58,444 bases of DNA from Paraglomus occultum (GCA_910592205.1 CAJVPJ010000044.1:1-58444), one strand, 5' to 3'. Counted from the stretch's first letter, positions 46,125 to 57,891 are shown. Notes: generated from the sequence alone by a model not told the origin. A program made the numbers and translations.

Positions 46125-48795
46125 TAGCTTGAAAATACCTTTCACAATACCAAGGAATGCCGTCGTAAGTTGTATATACCGCATTGGCAACCTTCCTATC
46201 GTACGCAAGTCTCTGATGGCAGAATTCGCGATTGCCTAATTCGGTGATTATAATTACGATCAGATGGATGGCGCGTGGGTACTTTTGCGGTAAATGGTTT
46301 ATTATAGCTTGTCATTTAAAGGCGTATACATTGGCGTATTTACATTTACTAAAAATCCATTGATCTGAAACCAAATTATCATCATAAAACGGTTAGTTAT
46401 TGCCAAGAACAATTTTCTTAATTTGCAAAACTGAACACCTGAAACACGATATTCGTTTCAGTTAAATTTGTTGTTTAAAACGTTGCTGAAAAAAATACGG
46501 TTTTAATTTATTAGATCGACATTAATAGTCAGTAATATTAATTAAAAAGGTTTTACAATGTCGCTTTCATTCGATCACATGGCATTTTCGGGGAAGCGTT
46601 GGATTCTGCATTGGGATTCTTTATTGTCGAGCATTTATGGAAGAGTTAATTGTAAGGTGTACTCAGTGGTTCAGACGGATAAATAAAAACAATAAACACG
46701 TACACGTTCATTTTGGGGCTCTTAGTCAATTTCCCTAGCTGTAACTTCTAGTTCTGGTTCATATATTAAAATCGTTCGAGACCGGGACTGTGAAGACAAT
46801 GTCTCTTTCTGTATACTGCTTAAATTGAATGTATTTTACATTATTTTTGGCATCCAGCGCGCTTTTTGGAATTCGACGTTAATAAAACTCGTTATAGAGA
46901 GTTCCGATGCAAATGAAGCTCCTTACTAGAAAAACCCGATAATAAGATGTTCATTAAAAGTTTGAGCGAATGCGGCGATATGAAAAGTTTTGCTTTTTTT
47001 CAAACGATAACTCGATCCTGTTCACCCGTTAGTTGCATGGACAAGATGACAATAGCAATAGAATTTTAACCAAGTGTTTGGACAAGTGAATTGTGCGCAA
47101 GTATTTACACATGCAAAAAGTTAAAACTTAATATGACAAGTCCGCTTTTTTGCGGGACATTTACAAAGTTAGACTCCATTTAAGGAACGACGATAGTAAA
47201 TGCAATACATCATCCATTTCCTTTTAAGAAGATGACAGACAGCTTAAATGACACTTAAATAGGTTAAAATCTCGTTCTATTTCTATTTATATGTTAGTAT
47301 GACGTAATTGGGATGCTCGGACCATTCTACTGTTTAATTGAATTATTGATCGCATAACCATGATTTAATGTTAACTATTAACGGATTGAACATTCTCACA
47401 CTATCTTATCTCCAAGTGCAGAGAGGGTTGGCGGGAATGTTCTGATTATATTGACGAACAGATTCCATCATATGGTCTAACATGATAGTAATGATCGGCG
47501 TTGAACGTTCTTTTTCCTTTCCAAGCCTGCATGGGATGTCAAGATGAAACGACAGCGACGTTACGAATTGAAAACCATGAGTAACAAAGAGTCTAATAAT
47601 ATCCAGCTTGGTTGAATAAGGCAAAGCCAAAGGTTTTGACAGAATGTTTATCTTCCGGATGATTACCTTATAAACATTGCAGCTAACCAAATGCACGGGA
47701 TCGAAACATTTTACAGTTTTACGACCTAACAATGATAGCAATTCTCGATTGGGATTTTTATATTCTTAATACGTGTGCGCAGAAAGTATTAGGTTTTTAC
47801 AATCCAAAAAATTTATTGCTCTCATTTGTGAGTTGCTGAAAAGTATAGATAGTTTGGTCTCGTTGAACAATATCGTCACTTGAGTAACACCTTTATGGAA
47901 AAAAAAAATCGTAATCATACGTTGCTGCGTTGCTGATGCTGATGCTGATGCTGATGCTGATTCTGATGCTATTGTTTGCTACTACTACTGTCATCGTTGT
48001 CGTTGCCAAGTTGTCATTGTTGTTGTCGCCGTGTTGTCATAGTAATAGTAACAGTAGTAGTAATAGTCGTGGTAATAACAATTGTCGTCATTGCATCATA
48101 TTATCAGTAGTTTAATATTGTCGTTTACGCCTATAATAATAAACAAGAAAAAAAAAGGCCCGAAAATCGAAAACAAACGGGCTATGATGATGAGATGGGT
48201 AGACATATGTTTCACAACAAGTTGACTTTCCCATGCCATGTCTTGTTGACTAGCGTGCATTGGCTGATTCGATATTAACTGTCACTCAGCTTACGGAATT
48301 GTACCGCGAGGATGTTGATATTTATAGGCTGCACAGTAACGGTAAACATGAATACCTTGCATACAAGTCAGCCAACACTTTTCTTGACCTTTATTATGTA
48401 CCGTGTTGCATCTCTTTTTTATTAGTAGTTTGACGGCATATACATCAATCGTGTAATTGTTATCCTCAGCCACCAATTGTTCTTGACATCGAGCCAATCT
48501 TTTTGTTCAATCACGACGTTCATATTTGGTATGTATATAAGAACCTTTTTTCCCTCCATTTAGATCCAACATAGCGCATCTCGCTTTTTACCATCTCCCA
48601 AAATTTACTAATAATTTTTTTAATAGAGGTTTATTATTACCGCTTTTGTAAACTATTATCCCATATTAATATATATATTAATATTACTCTACAATCTTTT
48701 AATCGCCATTTAAACTGCTTTACCTCTTCTCCATTCCAAACTATAATTATTTCCACATACTAATATCATCTCTCACCTTTAAAGCATACAAAGAC
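46125..48795. other. Gene-poor region
   Basis: Minus-strand frames at 47406-47741 (111 codons) and 48291-48497 (68 codons) have no recognisable domain and are not supported as genes. A microsatellite block at 47925-48115 is listed separately. The promoter of the orphan gene should lie just left of 48796, where the DNA is extremely AT-rich. Confidence 0.35.
47925..48115. repeat. Microsatellite block (gatgct hexamer, then gtt/gtc and agt triplets)
   Basis: Five to six near-perfect gctgat units are followed by degenerate trinucleotide runs (actactact, gttgtcgttg, agtaatagt). No coding role is supported. Confidence 0.85.
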
Positions 48796-50019
48796 ATGCT
48801 ACCAATCACTGACGCACAAGCGAGCGTTGCTCTCAATCTCAAGAAAAATTCAACCTTGACGGTGTTTACCAAGTGGGCAAAGACACAACTGCGGAAATCA
48901 AAAATAAAACCTTCCGACAATAATACCACCACAGATATTGAGGACCGAAAGCAACCTAATAACCGGAACCGCCTACTTTCAAAGAAGGCAACTTCTAACA
49001 AAGTAGAAAATAATGACGACATTAACATTAATACTATCACTTTACCTAAACCTAATTTCAGTATATCGTTCATTGAAGAACTATATACGTCATGTCCCTT
49101 TATACTAGGACACGAACACCTTCCTGATGCCGTTTCTCCGTCACAGACACCCGTCTCGACCTTTGACCACAAAAAACTAGACAAATCGCAACTATTCTAT
49201 AATGCAACCATCCCGTCGGGCTCGCCGAGACATTTTGCATACACACAGACTCTCCGTAAATACAAAGACGCAAGCCGCGACGTCAGACCCCTATACAACA
49301 TAGTCCTTCTGACGTCCGTTTTGAAGAAACTACAACACACCAGGCCGCTTACCCTCAGCGAAGAACAAGAGCTACGACTCTACAAATCAAAAATGTCTCG
49401 CATTACCACGCAAGATAAGGAGTCACGCGACCCACGGAGTAATGACAAATGTGGTAACAGAAAGGGCAAGAACGTTGAAGGAAGATCAGTATCGTTTCGT
49501 AGTTTTTCTTTCGCGCAAAAAGCCCGAACAAACAATAAGGGTCAATCTCAGCCGGGCACGCAGCCGCTTGCGCCGTATCTTCCCAAGAAAATCACTTCGT
49601 TGTCTCAATACCGTGCTTCGTATGCATCTCAAACTGTAGTCATTACGATAGATGACAAGTCAAACAAGCTACTGACTCGTGATCTACCAATGGCACGTCG
49701 CCATCGTCGTCTATTTTCGTCATCAGACGTTCCAGAACGGGCGTCATCGTTATCGTCTCCTTTGTCATCACCATCACCGGCTGCAGTCAAGAAGAACTCT
49801 TGCAACAATCAAAAATGGGAGAAAGGAACACGAATAAGACCTTGGCCGGTTAAACGGAATGATGTGTTGAAAGACGATGACGATGGACATGTTGATTTAG
49901 ATGAAGTGCCATTATATGTGTTGAGAGAGCAATATAAATATTCTGGACGTAACTGCTCATATTCTGGTAATCGAGAACTAGTAAACGATGGAAATAAGCC
50001 AATGGCCTTGGCCATGTAA
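48796..50019 (+). CDS. Intronless basic, low-complexity orphan protein (407 aa)
   Basis: A single uninterrupted frame of 407 codons, less AT-rich than its surroundings and unusual here for lacking introns. The N-terminus is Lys/Asn-rich (KWAKTQLRKSKIK). A short ordered-looking block follows at about residues 90-105 (PNFSISFIEELYTSCPF). RPLTLSEEQELRLYKSKM forms a probable helix near residue 195. The middle and C-terminal parts are Ser/Arg-rich (RRHRRLFSSSD, SSLSSPLSSPSPA), then acidic (DDDDGHVDLDEVPLYVLREQ). There is no signal peptide, membrane segment or enzyme motif. I do not recognise a family. Basic, disordered composition fits a nucleic-acid or cytoskeleton-associated protein, but that is speculation. 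The start is the first ATG after in-frame stops. Confidence 0.7.
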   Translation: MLPITDAQASVALNLKKNSTLTVFTKWAKTQLRKSKIKPSDNNTTTDIEDRKQPNNRNRLLSKKATSNKVENNDDININTITLPKPNFSISFIEELYTSCPFILGHEHLPDAVSPSQTPVSTFDHKKLDKSQLFYNATIPSGSPRHFAYTQTLRKYKDASRDVRPLYNIVLLTSVLKKLQHTRPLTLSEEQELRLYKSKMSRITTQDKESRDPRSNDKCGNRKGKNVEGRSVSFRSFSFAQKARTNNKGQSQPGTQPLAPYLPKKITSLSQYRASYASQTVVITIDDKSNKLLTRDLPMARRHRRLFSSSDVPERASSLSSPLSSPSPAAVKKNSCNNQKWEKGTRIRPWPVKRNDVLKDDDDGHVDLDEVPLYVLREQYKYSGRNCSYSGNRELVNDGNKPMALAM

Positions 50020-51168
50020 AAAAGAAAAATAAAACCAAAATCATAATGTTCTTGCGGGGGGACTGAATAGTCACATACACGCAGCATATACATGAGAACT
50101 CAATATACTGTACTTTATTTGTAATAACACTTCAATTCTCTCACACACACCCACATACATACGCACACAGAATCAGCCCCCCCTCCCCCCTCTCCTAAAA
50201 TTGCGTGCTTATCTCGAAAATTATATTGTCTAATCTGTTAAATAAACAAATAACAAAGCCGAAGCATGTGCTTGTATATACATTTATAAATATACGTATG
50301 TCAGTGATGCCAAATCAAAGAGAGGCGAAAACATGTGAGTGATAATATCCATTCATTCTTTGTACCTGTGCTTGATGATGACAAAGGCTTTGCGTTGTGT
50401 TATGTAGATTACATTGCACGGAAAATTTAAAAGCTTTTCTGATTTGCGTGTATGACGTCTCCTAAAATAACTAACTGCAGGAGAGAGATATGATGATCTA
50501 AGAATTACAAACGATCGCGATAAATAGCTAGCTGTCTTACATTCCTCCCTTTTTCCCCTTTTGAATACCGATCGAGTTTATGGCATCCCGAATGCAGAGT
50601 TATCTAATGTGCATTCTCAAGCATCTATCTCATTGGGACACCACAGAATATTTTACTATACTGTATGACAATTAAAATAATTCATTCTTTTACAGAGCAT
50701 CCTTTTTTTTTTGCAACAATTGTAAGAAATACCCTGCCCCATTAAAAATTAAAGTTTGGTACTCGTTCTGGGCCAAAATGATTATGAGCAGCTGGCTTCT
50801 GCTGTGGAACGTTTTAAGAAATAATACTTTCAATTTCTATTCAATTTTTGTAAATATTGAAAAGCCTCACGAAAGACCCTTTCTTGGTTATTATTGAACA
50901 TCACGCCAACTTATTTTTAGAAACGCTGTTGTGATTATTGTTTATATTCTACATAAACAGGTTATTAAACCGGTTTTATTCACAAACGCATTTGTCATCG
51001 AGATATTATCAGAAAGATTGTTTATTGTTGAGCGATATGCTATATTTGGTGTATCCATTGTTGCGGTGTGTGGCTTTCCTAACGCGTGATAAGTTTGTAC
51101 GATGCTCTACTACTCTAACTATAATTAGAAATAGTATTAACATGCTCGGCTACAATAGTTAGTTGCCC
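50020..51168. other. Intergenic with CA/C-rich tract, no gene seen
   Basis: Convergent gap between the orphan gene and DNA polymerase eta. A cacaca-rich stretch followed by ccccccctccccc lies at about 50140-50200. No gene was recognised. Confidence 0.45.
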
Positions 51169-53757
51169 TTAGCCGGTTCTGTTCTTAAAATAATTACTAA
51201 TGTCTGTCTTTCTTTTCTTGCTGCTTCTGTTATTGGTGGTTAGCACTAGCTTGCGGCCGCTGTCATCTTCTCTTTGTAATTGCAATGCAAAATGAAAGTC
51301 TTTATGTTCAATCCATTGATCCTGTGGTATCATTTTGTTGCACTTGTCGCACAAAGACATTTCATTAATACTCTTTGTATCACTCGAATCACTTGGCACG
51401 ATGTCTGGTGCAGAACTATCGGTTGAAGCAGTCGCATCGACAAAAAATCTTCGTATATCGCCAGGAGATAGATTGAATTTATCACAAGATTCAGATAATC
51501 TGGTGTCTTCAATTTTTGCTTCAGTCTCTTGCAGTGTCTGATTACAATTCTGCTGCAAGACTTTGTCAAGAGTGGCTTGTTTCTTCATCAAGGATGATTC
51601 CGGTAAATTCTTGTGCTGCCTTTCTGTGGAGGCAATCTCGTGTGTGTGCATATTTATTTTATGATCACTGTTAGTTGCTGTATCCTCTCCTGCATCTCGA
51701 CGTACGGCAACGAATTGGCTAATGTCAATCGTCCCTACGCTGTTATCTTTATTCAGCCCAGTAGCTGAAGCTGCTAATCTTACGCAAGGAAACGCGTATG
51801 CCGAGCTTTTGAACAGTGCCGATATCTTGGTCGAGATCGTATCCGGCGAAAATAATTCTCCTCTGCGGGGGAATGGGCATGATTTTGAGCGAGGTGCAGT
51901 TTGTGCAACACACCTATAATGAATCTAAAGATATCGCAATATTAAAACCTGTAATAGACGCTTAACCTTTTTCTTCGTCTCAACAGATTGAAACCTAATT
52001 ATTGCAAATTCATACCACCAAATTTTTGGGCCAGCGTTGGTTAAGTTCGAAATCGTCTATTACGCGCGTATACAATTCTGTCCCAAGTATTGTAGCCCAG
52101 TGTTGGATCTGTTCCAAATTTTTCAATGGCGGACGGAATGACTTGGCCGCCATCATAGATTTTGCAACGTTTCTATGAACGACTAGAAAACATAACAGAG
52201 TTCGGTAATCGCATAAACAAAACACTACATGCAAGAGGGTTTCATTTTTCATGAATAAACACCTTCTTCACTGTCTATCCCTCGGCAAATACCAAAGAGC
52301 CACGCTCCTGTTACCCTGCCAAACCTAGTTTGTAGTTCGTCAACGCTAAACTTCCTATTAAAATGTTGAACAACATAGTCGTAAACCAATAAATTATTGT
52401 GTGGGTTGTTCATTAATCAGCCAAAACCATTTACCATAATTCTCCGGCAGTTTCAACTTGCAGCACATCTTCAATGACATTGCCCAGTTTCCCACCTAAA
52501 TTACGTATTTTTTGGAATGGCATAGAATGCATGAAACCAAGTGTTTGACTGGATCTCATGACCGTCTACAGGAATTGCGTACAGGTTTTGATGGATTAGA
52601 TTTCGGAGATACCAAAACTTTTCAAGTTTTCAAAACGCATACTTGTCCATTGGGCTTGTTCAACACAGAGCATAACTTTGCAAGAGTCTTATTATGAGCA
52701 ATACCTATTAGAGTAATAGTACACATTTCATTGAGCAGCATCGACAAAAATTGATGCAACCCATCCAACAGCTTACCTGCCGAACAAGTATAACCCAATT
52801 CTCTGTATATACTGTCTCTTATCTCTGCACAAAGCTTGGCAGCCACGGCCAACTGCCAGTCACACCATTTATCGTTGTTGTCTATATGGGAATCTGTGGG
52901 CACAAAACTTGTTTCGCTGTTCTCGTAGATTGCCCCGAGGTTGGCCCAGTCCACGTCAGGAGCCTCGGAATTTTCATCTAAATTCGGAAACATGCCCAAC
53001 AGTTTTGAGTTGACAATTTCCGTTACGTCCATGTACGCCTCGTCCACACTCGCACGTTCGACTATATTACAAAATCTCTGGAAAATCTTAAAGATTAACG
53101 CGCTTGCACGTCGATATGGATCTAGTGACACTTTATGAGTAGCGTAGCTTGGATTAAGATGGTATTTTGGTTCTTTTTCTCCGTTCGCGTACGTCGCAAC
53201 GTGAACTAGTTTCAAGTCTGTCAAAAGAGAATTGATGTTTAGCCATCTCCATATAAAGCAAATAAAAATCATATCGGTATAACAAACATTTACCAGGACA
53301 TGCAGCCAATGCTTCTCGAACAGTACAATGTCTTTGTATGCCAGCCTTGCGCGCGGCATAATTAACTTTAAAATTCAAAAGATATAAACTCACATTGTGC
53401 TAATAAAGTTTCAAGGAGGGAACAGCAAGCATACCTGCGATCAGGCCTTGCCATTGTTGAACAGCCAGCGGTATGTCAGAAGGAATCTGCAGTCGTACGT
53501 GTTCTATGATTTGTGCAGGTGTCATAATCAATGCTTGATGCAATTTCTTTGAGTTTCGAGTTAATATGTTGAAACGTGTCTACTTACCAACCTGACAATA
53601 AAAGCAATCTGTCGACAATGAATGTTAATGTTCAGACAAGTGTTCCGAAACGATCTCTAAAAGTTACATGCTACAAGCTATCGTACAAACCGAGATCTAT
53701 ATGAAGCACGACTCTTCGTTGACGCAGATATGAGGGTACAGTCGCGCTCTTTGACAT
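51169..53757 (-). CDS. RAD30: DNA polymerase eta (translesion Y-family polymerase)
   Basis: Bypasses UV photoproducts during replication. Ten exons close in frame: 53691-53757, 53588-53608, 53435-53503, 53294-53365, 52777-53217, 52643-52704, 52435-52565, 52263-52354, 52016-52182 and 51169-51924, for 625 aa. The first catalytic block is split by introns and reads VVLHIDLDCFYCQVE at residues 16-30, with the metal-binding Asp. PLAVQQWQGLIAVNY and YAARKAGI follow. ASVDEAYMDVTE carries the second catalytic acidic pair. IAHNKTLAKLCS, PFQKIRNLGGKLG (helix-hairpin thumb) and WLFGICRGID follow, then VAKSMMAAKSF opens the little-finger domain. The C-terminal region is disordered, with a UBZ-type zinc finger (CDKCNKMI...EHKDFH) and a final PIP-box-like TDISNYFK for PCNA. 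All functional modules appear intact. Overlapping shadow frames on the plus strand are not genes. Confidence 0.95.
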
Positions 53758-54939
53758 TTCGGAATTTTTAATACCAATTAGTATTATAATTAGGGAGAAT
53801 ATAATATTACAGATGAACTCGTGACGTCACTTGCGTCGCGTGCAAGATCTTGGCGGAAGAATGTACTACGTCGGATTTGTCATAATATTTGTCGCTCAAA
53901 GAAATCGGGTAACCGTCGATTTGATATGAATCAAGATAATCTCTGTTATTTTAACTTGTACACGGCCCAAGTTTTGTGACTTTTGCATTACGGATTGTTG
54001 GCAGATTGAAAGAGAACAATGAAAATGTATTGTCAATCACTAGGATTCATTAGAATTGCTCAACGATATTCTGTTCACGGAAGGGCTTTTTCGCTTCAGT
54101 GTAGCTAATTATCGTTATATCCAGGATTGAACTATTTTCATTTAACAACTTGGAGTATACTTCTCTCTACAGTATTCATATGTTTAAACATAAAATAAGT
54201 TTATGTATAATCTTTAATCGTGCAATTGTTCGTACATGTTTTTAATATCACAGATACTGATTATGTTTAGAGAGCGTAGTAGTAGGTGATAATAATAATA
54301 GCCGTAAAAGCAACGTAAATTTCAGCTATAACGGTATTGATGCCTTTATCATTGTTTTATTACCCCAGTCACTCTGAACGTACTGTATCTCTGAAATTAA
54401 TCTGTTATACTTGAGAATTACTAATCCCGTATTAGTATGGCGAATAAAGCTAGTAGTATACTTGTCTCGCGATTAGCTGACTTATGGGCTCCTGCCCACA
54501 ACAATGATTTTTTAATGGTTACTTTGGTATGGATACTCTGATGAACACTGCCACAATTGTAAGAATGATGCAACCATTTCTTGTCCTAGTCTATTAATAT
54601 ATTAATAAAGTTTTCTCCTTCCGTTCATTGTTTTTCCTTTTCTTCTCATCTCTCTTTTCGAGCCTTTTCAGTGTTGTTATGAGGAGCATCTAATGACTCT
54701 ATATTAATATACTCCATCTTTTGTTGAATGTGGTTTCTCAATTGTGTTATTTCTTCTTTTTGCTTTTTGTGTTGTCATAATTTTTAATTTTTTTAACATA
54801 CTAATACTCATATGGCTATATTAAGTATATAATTATTTAATGTTTCCTTTTATTTAAGTTTTAAGAATTAAAAGCAAGAAAGATAAGCAACATTTATTGA
54901 AAGATCAACATATTACAGCACTAAAAACAAATTAATGAG
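53758..54939. other. Intergenic, no gene seen
   Basis: Upstream of DNA polymerase eta, so its promoter lies near 53760. The rest is AT-rich with no coding segment recognised. Confidence 0.4.
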
Positions 54940-55930
54940 TAACAAAGAATTTTATTCATTATCAGTATAGATTGGTTTGGGACAACTTATGTCTTTGAAT
55001 TCATCTCTAACAAATATGGGCGAATATCATGATAAAGATATTCTTGTCTTTTGTAATCCAAAGGAGGCGGAGTTAGAACTAAAATAGAAAAAATGATTTA
55101 ATTTTTTTAGTAATTCCAAACATGCTTACTTTTCTGGTTTTCAATAAATTAAATTCGGTAAAAGTACCATTATAATTAGCGACCAGCTGAGCTTTGACAA
55201 CTCCAGGATTGGCTGCTTTAAATACAAAATGCCGATATTTTGTAAACCATTTAGTTTTTTAAAAAAATTACCAACACAGAGTTAAGATCTAAGTATTGAA
55301 AGTCTGCCATTTTCATAGCACTGAGCTTTGTTTAATCCTGCCGTACTCGATTTTTTCACAACTTCAACAATATGATTAACAATCTACGGTCGTTTTTCGA
55401 TAAAGCTTTTTAATCAATCCGAAACTACCATCACATTTGAATTTAGTATGTCCAGGTATCATAAATTTTAATTCGATACTAATACTTCCATAATAACCGC
55501 AAATTACTAAATACGGATAAAATCAAATGGTAGCATTATTTTTATTCTGACCACCCGCGTTATCACAAGTAATCTTTAAATATTTTTCGCCTTTATTCAA
55601 TTTCTTTATCCATCGAGTACCATGCTCAGCGTACCATTAAGACCTTTTCTTATTAATTCGTTCTCATCGAGAATGTAATTAATTTGTTCGCGTACTGCTT
55701 CATCTTGGATACCAAATAAATGTACTTTACGCGGACTGAGATAATAAATCTTACTTACTTGTTGATCAGAATGAGGTACGTGAACGTTTTGTGTCCAATC
55801 GTAACTGTAATGCACAGTCGCGTCAATGCTACAATAAGCTTTATCTCTTGTTATTATGTGAAAAAAAATCAATTTGGGCCACATATCAACAATGTCTCTA
55901 TTGTCAGAATGGCTATTCAATTTCATGCAA
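54940..55930 (-). pseudogene. C-terminal half of the transposase-like repeat gene (copy B)
   Basis: Read on the minus strand. The best-preserved part is 55606-55926, one frame of 106 codons with HYSYDWTQNVHVPHSDQQ, SPRKVHLFGIQDEAVREQ and YILDENELIRKG. Downstream and broken by stops are blocks reading TCDNAGGQNKNN, FMIPGHTKFKCDGSFGLIKK and, near 55230-55000, FKAANPGVVKAQLVA and LDYKRQEYLY. This block order (VPHS...QNKNN...GHTKF...FGL.KK) is that of the same uncharacterised DDE-transposase-like family whose N-terminal part is at 3061-3660. Multiple stops make it non-functional. Confidence 0.7.
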
Positions 55931-56199
55931 ATTTTCTTGAAGACAATTGAACACTCAAAAACACAATCTAGTAATTCCTGTAAGGGTGAAAGAAGATGTC
56001 AGCAAAACAGATATTTTAAGGTAGAGCATGCCTTAACAAGCATTTTAAATCCATACACAATGTGGCTTCTTTGTAGCAGATAGGACTGGAATAACTGTGA
56101 ATGTTTAAATCAAGTGTTCAATAGTATACTATGTGCAGAATATATTAATATGTAGTCAATTACCTCATCCATGTTGACATATTTAATATTCTTCAGTGT

Positions 56200-56672
56200 T
56201 AATATCTGCAGTTATTGATTTCTTCAGATTCAAATTTTCCATCATGTTATGAGTTTGGCATTTATGTGCCAATGCTAATACATCCAATACATCAATTTGG
56301 GATTCCAGCTTGAAGATGATCTAAATATGCAGAATACAATTAACAAGCTGTAAGTAGCCAGTGAAATGATAATAATAAGAAGTTATTTACTCTTTTATTT
56401 TCAAGATCATTTTCTGCATCGCCTCGAGCTCGCTCTGCTGTAATCTGTTTCCAATACTTCTTAATAAAGCTGGTTTGTCTGTAAGGATAAACGGTTTCAT
56501 TTTGTCGAGAAAACCATTCAACGGGGTCGTTATTTTTGAAATACGAAAAAGCCACGCTATCTATGAACGTTGATGTATAAATAACAGGCGGAGACATAAC
56601 AACTACTCGAGATTCTCAATCAAAATTGTAGAGGCAGAATTTACCAAGGTCAAAGTTCGTGGTAGTAGACAT
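56200..56672 (-). CDS. Small repeat-associated gene of unknown function, possibly intact
   Basis: A three-exon reading closes. It starts with the ATG at 56672 (MSTTTNFDL), has a mini-intron of roughly 50 nt, a main exon of about 56396-56620 (STFIDSVAFSYFKNNDPVEW, PYRQTSFIKKYWKQITAERA, GDAENDLENKR), then after a GTAAAT donor an exon near 56320-56200 (IIFKLESQIDVLDVLALAHK), stopping at TEEY. The protein is about 140 aa, helical and charged, without signal or membrane segment. I recall similar openings in multicopy AM-fungal proteins but no function. It lies between the transposase-like relic and a pogo-like MITE, so it may be a cargo or a neighbour of repeats. Longer family members may continue further. 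Confidence 0.4.
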
Positions 56673-56884
56673 ATTAGAAAGTACTCCTTGAGATGGGAAG
56701 GTTAGACAGTTGATACATGGAGGACACGCGGCGTGGCTGTGAAAATATTTTTCAGGACATCTTATCACCAAGTCACCGCACGTGGTTTTGCGCCCCATAT
56801 CTAAGCACATCATATAAAAACCTCTTCATTAGCACACCATGTTTGAGAACCAATTACTATGGAACTTATAGGAAAAACCCTCTA

Positions 56885-56969
56885 TACAGTCACAACCTCT
56901 TTATAAGCACATTTTCAATAAAAGTTGCATTGTTCCCGACTGTGTGATTATAGGGGGGTACGACTGTAG
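56885..56969. repeat. Pogo/Tigger-like MITE with TA target duplication
   Basis: TA, then CAGTCACAACCTCTTTATAA on the left; the right end read inward is CAGTCGTACCCCCCTATAAT, then TA. Ends share CAGTC, the C-rich block, TATAA and CACA. The span is about 85 bp with no coding content. Just left, 56815-56880 has further partial copies of the same terminal words (aaaacctcttcattagcaca, accctctata), hinting at nested insertions. Confidence 0.6.
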
Positions 56970-57333
56970 TTAGAAATTAGTTCTCAACAGATATAAAAAG
57001 GCAGCCTCCCTGGCTGTGAACCTAAAAAATGAAATGACTTGAAAAACAATAATGGTTTCTAACTCTCGACAAACTGAAATCCAACTGATCGTGCATCTGA
57101 TAATTTTCCGGGGATTGACTTTTCCGCAGATGTATCAAAAACGGGAACTCACCCCTTCTTAGAGTCACCGGTTTCGCCTAAATCTTTAAGTAGGTCTAAT
57201 TGAGCTACGCAAGATTTTAACTGGCGGGAGAGGTAATACAGAAGTCACGCGCCTGCAACCGGTGCTAGCAAATTCTTGTTCTTTCTAATCCGAGTTTCCC
57301 TTCGTTCTTTTTCTCTTCCTCCAAAAAACACAT
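56970..57333. promoter_or_regulatory. Upstream region of PAM18
   Basis: 364 bp between the MITE and the PAM18 start. A pyrimidine-rich stretch (ttcgttctttttctcttcctcc) at about 57300-57322 lies directly upstream of the ATG. No TATA box can be assigned with confidence. Confidence 0.35.
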
Positions 57334-57891
57334 ATGGTAAGATTGTTTGAATCAATAGATTACTACTTATACAGATATAACGGATCTCTTACTATCTCGA
57401 TTTTCGCTTATTCCATTGACCATAGGCAACACCATTAATAATAGGCATAACGATTGCTGGCGTTGCAACAGCGGGTCGATATGCTATCAGAGCCATTCAA
57501 AAACATAAACCAAAGCTACCCCAAATGCCAAAATTTACTAAACCGTCTCAGAGTCGAATGTACAAGGGTGGGTTTGATATAAAGGTTGATAAACGTGAGG
57601 CAGCATTAATACTAAACCTGAAGTAAGTGTTAACAAGTAGGGGTGAATGGGATGTGAGTGAATTTATTGCATAAAGCTGTTTGTAAAATTGTATCACGTA
57701 TTGATGTATCTTGTCTCTTTTCATGACGTTATGTATTTAGGGAAACTGGATTGAGTCAGGCTAAAATTAAAGAGGCTCATCGTCGTATTATGCTTTTAAA
57801 TCATCCTGATCGTGGTGGATCGCCTTACCTGGCGACCAAAATTAACGAAGCAAAAGATGTCTTGGAAAAGGTCGGCAGATCACAACGTTGA
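57334..57891 (+). CDS. PAM18: Mitochondrial import motor J-protein TIM14 (Pam18/DNAJC19)
   Basis: This J-protein of the inner membrane stimulates mtHsp70 at the TIM23 channel. Three coding exons close in frame: 57334-57336 (ATG only), 57426-57622 and 57741-57891, for 116 aa, the usual family length. The N-terminus [20 protein letters not shown] is the single transmembrane helix; then a short linker, [18 protein letters not shown] (conserved in DNAJC19) and the J domain with [20 protein letters not shown], containing the essential HPD tripeptide, followed by [11 protein letters not shown]. The first exon is only the start codon, directly followed by a GTAAGA donor. The in-phase GCA ACA CCA after the acceptor supports this over an upstream start. 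Confidence 0.95.

Noticed and set aside
47925-48115. Regularly spaced repeats considered as a CRISPR array
   Set aside because: The units are contiguous hexamers and triplets without spacers, in a eukaryotic setting, so this is a microsatellite.
47406-48497. Minus-strand frames of 111 and 68 codons
   Set aside because: No domain, no consistent splice model and no conserved motif that I can name. They are not supported as genes.
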